A stretch of DNA of 6,785 nt from Synechococcus sp. UW140 (GTDB lineage Bacteria; Cyanobacteriota; Cyanobacteriia; PCC-6307; Cyanobiaceae), in contig CAMDWF010000126.1 of assembly GCA_945878795.1 (NCBI GenBank), positions 1-6,785 on the forward strand. The letters run 5' to 3'. A program made the translations under genes and the position numbers. The notes beneath the pieces were generated by a model. The model was not told where the DNA came from. It did no database searches and saw only the letters and a list, made by a program, of their open reading frames with translations. How positions within the stretch are numbered: the first letter of the stretch is position 1; every line of letters starts with the position of its first letter. Shown in pieces: positions 5,246 through 6,785 of this stretch.

Positions 5246-6616
5246 TTAGAGGGCTCCGGCGGCGGTTCGATCCAGCACGCCGCCCAGATGGCGGGTAAGA
5301 TTCATGCTGGTGATTACCCCAGGGCCTTCGTCGCCGTTGGGGTAGTCGATCACCGTGACCCCTCCGTTGCCCTGCTTGACGGCCCAGATGTGGCGGGCTT
5401 CAAGGCCGAGAAGGTGGCAAATCAGAGTTTTATTGACGGCGTCATGGGCAACCACCAGGGCGGTTTCTTCATTATCGAGGCTGCTCACAATCCGCTGCCA
5501 AGCCTGCAGGGAACGGTCCCACACCTGCTGGAGATTTTCGCCCTCGGGCATCTGCACGGTTTCCGGGGCCCGCTTCCAAGCGGCCAGCAGCTCGGGCCAG
5601 TGGGTGGCGATTTCGCTTTCCAGGCGGCCCTCCCAGTGGCCGTGCCCGATTTCCCGCAGACCCTGGGTACTCACCAAGGGGACGTTGGGATGGCAGGCCA
5701 GGATCGCCTCAGCGGTTTGGCGCGGACGGGCCATGGCGCTGGTGTAGGCCCGCTGGATCGGTGTCGAGGCCAAAAACTCAGCCACCGCCTGGGCCTGTTC
5801 CAACCCCCGACTGTTGAGGGGAATGTCGATCTGCCCCTGGAAACGCCCCTGGCGATTCCAGTCGGTTTCGCCATGGCGCACCAGCAGGAGCCGGGGACCG
5901 GCGGTTCGGCGGGGCAGGGGGGCGTCGAGGTGGGAGGTGCCATTAAGGGACTCGATCTGGACCTCCAGGCTGCCGTCAGCCCGGCGGCTCAGGTTGAAGA
6001 CTGAGATCGAAGCGTTATCCAGCCGAATCCGCAGAAAGCCCTCCAAACCCATGCCAAGCAACTGGAGCACCAAGACCCGCAGAATGCCGTTGTGACCGAC
6101 GACCAGCACACTGGCATCAACCGTGGGGCCGGCGATTGCTTCACCGTTCTGGCTGATCAGGCGATCGGCGAAGCGGGCGGCCTGAACCATCAACTCGGGC
6201 AGCGGTCGATAGCGCCGGCCATCTTCCCGTTCTAGTTCCAGTTCGGCCGGGCGATGGCGCCAGGTGGCCGCCAGCTCGGGTGCCCGCTGAACAAGTTCGC
6301 TGAGTGTCCAGCCCCTCCAGGGCTCCAAGTCGATCTCCAGCAGGTCATCGTCCAGGTCAAGGCTGACGCCATGGCCTTGGGCCGCCAGCAGCTCTTCGGC
6401 GGTGTGGCGGGCACGGCTCAGGGGGGACGACAGGGCCGTTGTGAAAGACACCTCCTGCAGGTTGAGGCCGCAGGAGCGGGCCTGCTCGCGCCCGGTGTCC
6501 GTTAGGCAGGAAAGGTCGGACCGACCCTGAATGCGGTTCTCCAGGTTGAAGCTGCTGAGTCCATGGCGGACCAGCACGAGGCGAAGGGACACAGCCACCT
6601 GGGGTACTGGCGCCAT
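5246..6616 (-). CDS. Tandem histidine phosphatase (phosphoglycerate mutase-like, two domains)
   Basis: A 456-residue protein made of two complete histidine phosphatase domains. Domain 1 (about 10-225) has the phospho-acceptor motif R17-H18-G19 (LVRHGLSSFN), acidic E94 (LEIDLEPW) and second histidine H175 (VVGHNGIL). Domain 2 (about 240-445) has R247-H248-G249-E250 (VRHGETDWN), E322 (LREIGHGHWEG) and H391 (VVAHDAVN). Both catalytic sets look intact. Family members hydrolyse or transfer phosphate on small metabolites; cyanobacterial relatives are commonly labelled phosphoglycerate mutase (gpmB), and a Synechocystis member is, to my recollection, a phosphoserine phosphatase, so substrate is open. 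The start given is ATG at 6614-6616. A GTG at 6590-6592, eight codons later, is preceded by AGGTGG and gives an N-terminus MSLRLVLVRHG typical of the family, so it may be the true start. It is the likely first gene of an operon with the dihydroorotase-like gene. Confidence 0.92.
   Translation of the reverse strand: MAPVPQVAVSLRLVLVRHGLSSFNLENRIQGRSDLSCLTDTGREQARSCGLNLQEVSFTTALSSPLSRARHTAEELLAAQGHGVSLDLDDDLLEIDLEPWRGWTLSELVQRAPELAATWRHRPAELELEREDGRRYRPLPELMVQAARFADRLISQNGEAIAGPTVDASVLVVGHNGILRVLVLQLLGMGLEGFLRIRLDNASISVFNLSRRADGSLEVQIESLNGTSHLDAPLPRRTAGPRLLLVRHGETDWNRQGRFQGQIDIPLNSRGLEQAQAVAEFLASTPIQRAYTSAMARPRQTAEAILACHPNVPLVSTQGLREIGHGHWEGRLESEIATHWPELLAAWKRAPETVQMPEGENLQQVWDRSLQAWQRIVSSLDNEETALVVAHDAVNKTLICHLLGLEARHIWAVKQGNGGVTVIDYPNGDEGPGVITSMNLTRHLGGVLDRTAAGAL
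6595..6600 (-). promoter_or_regulatory. Possible Shine-Dalgarno site for an internal GTG start of the histidine phosphatase
   Basis: Minus-strand AGGTGG precedes the GTG at 6590-6592 with the AGG 5 nt away. The ATG at 6614-6616 has no comparable site; its upstream sequence is GC-rich with CCCTCC rather than purines. This favours a protein eight residues shorter than the longest reading. Confidence 0.4.
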
Positions 6617-6742
6617 CGTATTGGAGGGGCCCCAGCCAGGCCGTCGCCTTCAGTCGGCGCGGGACAATCCTTTCGCATCTTTCCCGAGGCCCTGCGGTTG
6701 TCCGGTCCCCCACCCCTGCCGCTTCCAGATCCAGGCAGCCCC

Positions 6743-6785
6743 ATGGCCAGCCCCTACTGGAAACGGCTGCTGGCCCTGCTGGCCC
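6743..6785 (+). CDS. 5' end of a gene cut off by the window; probable membrane protein
   Basis: Only 14 codons are present: MASPYWKRLLALLA, a short basic start running into a Leu/Ala-rich segment, as in a signal anchor or first membrane helix. AGG at 6733-6735 lies 7 nt before the ATG. The frame is also open upstream (Pro-rich, with a TTG at 6698), but ATG is the better start. In related picocyanobacteria I recall a CPBP-family intramembrane protease divergent from the tandem phosphatase gene with a similar N-terminus; this is a weak, memory-based suggestion. The gene is divergent from the phosphatase gene across about 126 nt. Confidence 0.5.
   Translation, partial: MASPYWKRLLALLA

Noticed and set aside
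5069..6004. Long open frame (311 codons) on the plus strand opposite the phosphatase and dihydroorotase-like genes
   Set aside because: It is antisense to two well-supported genes, has no recognisable domain, and long open antisense frames are expected at high GC.
6626..6633. GGGGCCCC palindrome before the phosphatase ATG
   Set aside because: A short GC-only palindrome is common in DNA of this composition and has no further symmetry.
1..6785. HIP1 octamers (GCGATCGC), CRISPR repeats, insertion sequences, tRNA or rRNA genes
   Set aside because: Read through by eye on the given strand; no full HIP1 octamer, no direct-repeat array, no transposase and no tRNA-like or rRNA-like stretch was seen.

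Overview
The window looks like chromosome of a GC-rich alpha-cyanobacterium (Cyanobium or freshwater/estuarine Synechococcus type). That placement is from recognition of protein families, not a search: a LepB with a long insert between its catalytic boxes, a 'dihydroorotase' that has lost its metal site, a tandem histidine phosphatase, a small 2Fe-2S ferredoxin, and GC-rich third codon positions throughout. Shine-Dalgarno sites are patchy and several starts are GTG or TTG. I see no mobile element, CRISPR array, tRNA or rRNA.

Layout: (1) 10-720, minus strand: a class I SAM-dependent methyltransferase. (2) 721-869: a divergent intergenic region with a (CCT)8 tract and a perfect 8-bp inverted repeat just before the next gene. 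(3) 870-1618, plus strand: a probable two-gene operon of a 2Fe-2S ferredoxin with unusual cysteine spacing and an ArsC/Spx-family CxxC protein. (4) 1569-3155, minus strand: a 528-residue membrane protein of unknown function, overlapping the ArsC/Spx gene tail-to-tail by 50 bp. (5) 3219-3977, plus strand: signal peptidase I (lepB). (6) 3931-6616, minus strand: a probable two-gene operon running from the tandem histidine phosphatase into the dihydroorotase-like gene (16-nt gap); the latter overlaps lepB tail-to-tail by 47 bp. (7) 6743 to the window end, plus strand: the first codons of a gene with a hydrophobic N-terminus.

The genes look like compact housekeeping chromosome rather than a specialised island, and I find no convincing new multi-gene system. 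The points most worth a second look are: the dihydroorotase-like protein in which essentially every metal or catalytic ligand is replaced, suggesting a structural partner of aspartate transcarbamoylase; the unknown membrane protein whose Gly/Pro-rich tail is encoded across a terminator-like hairpin and the neighbouring gene; the ferredoxin/Spx-like redox pair with a palindrome at its 5' end; and a perfect 12-bp-arm palindrome early in the dihydroorotase-like gene.
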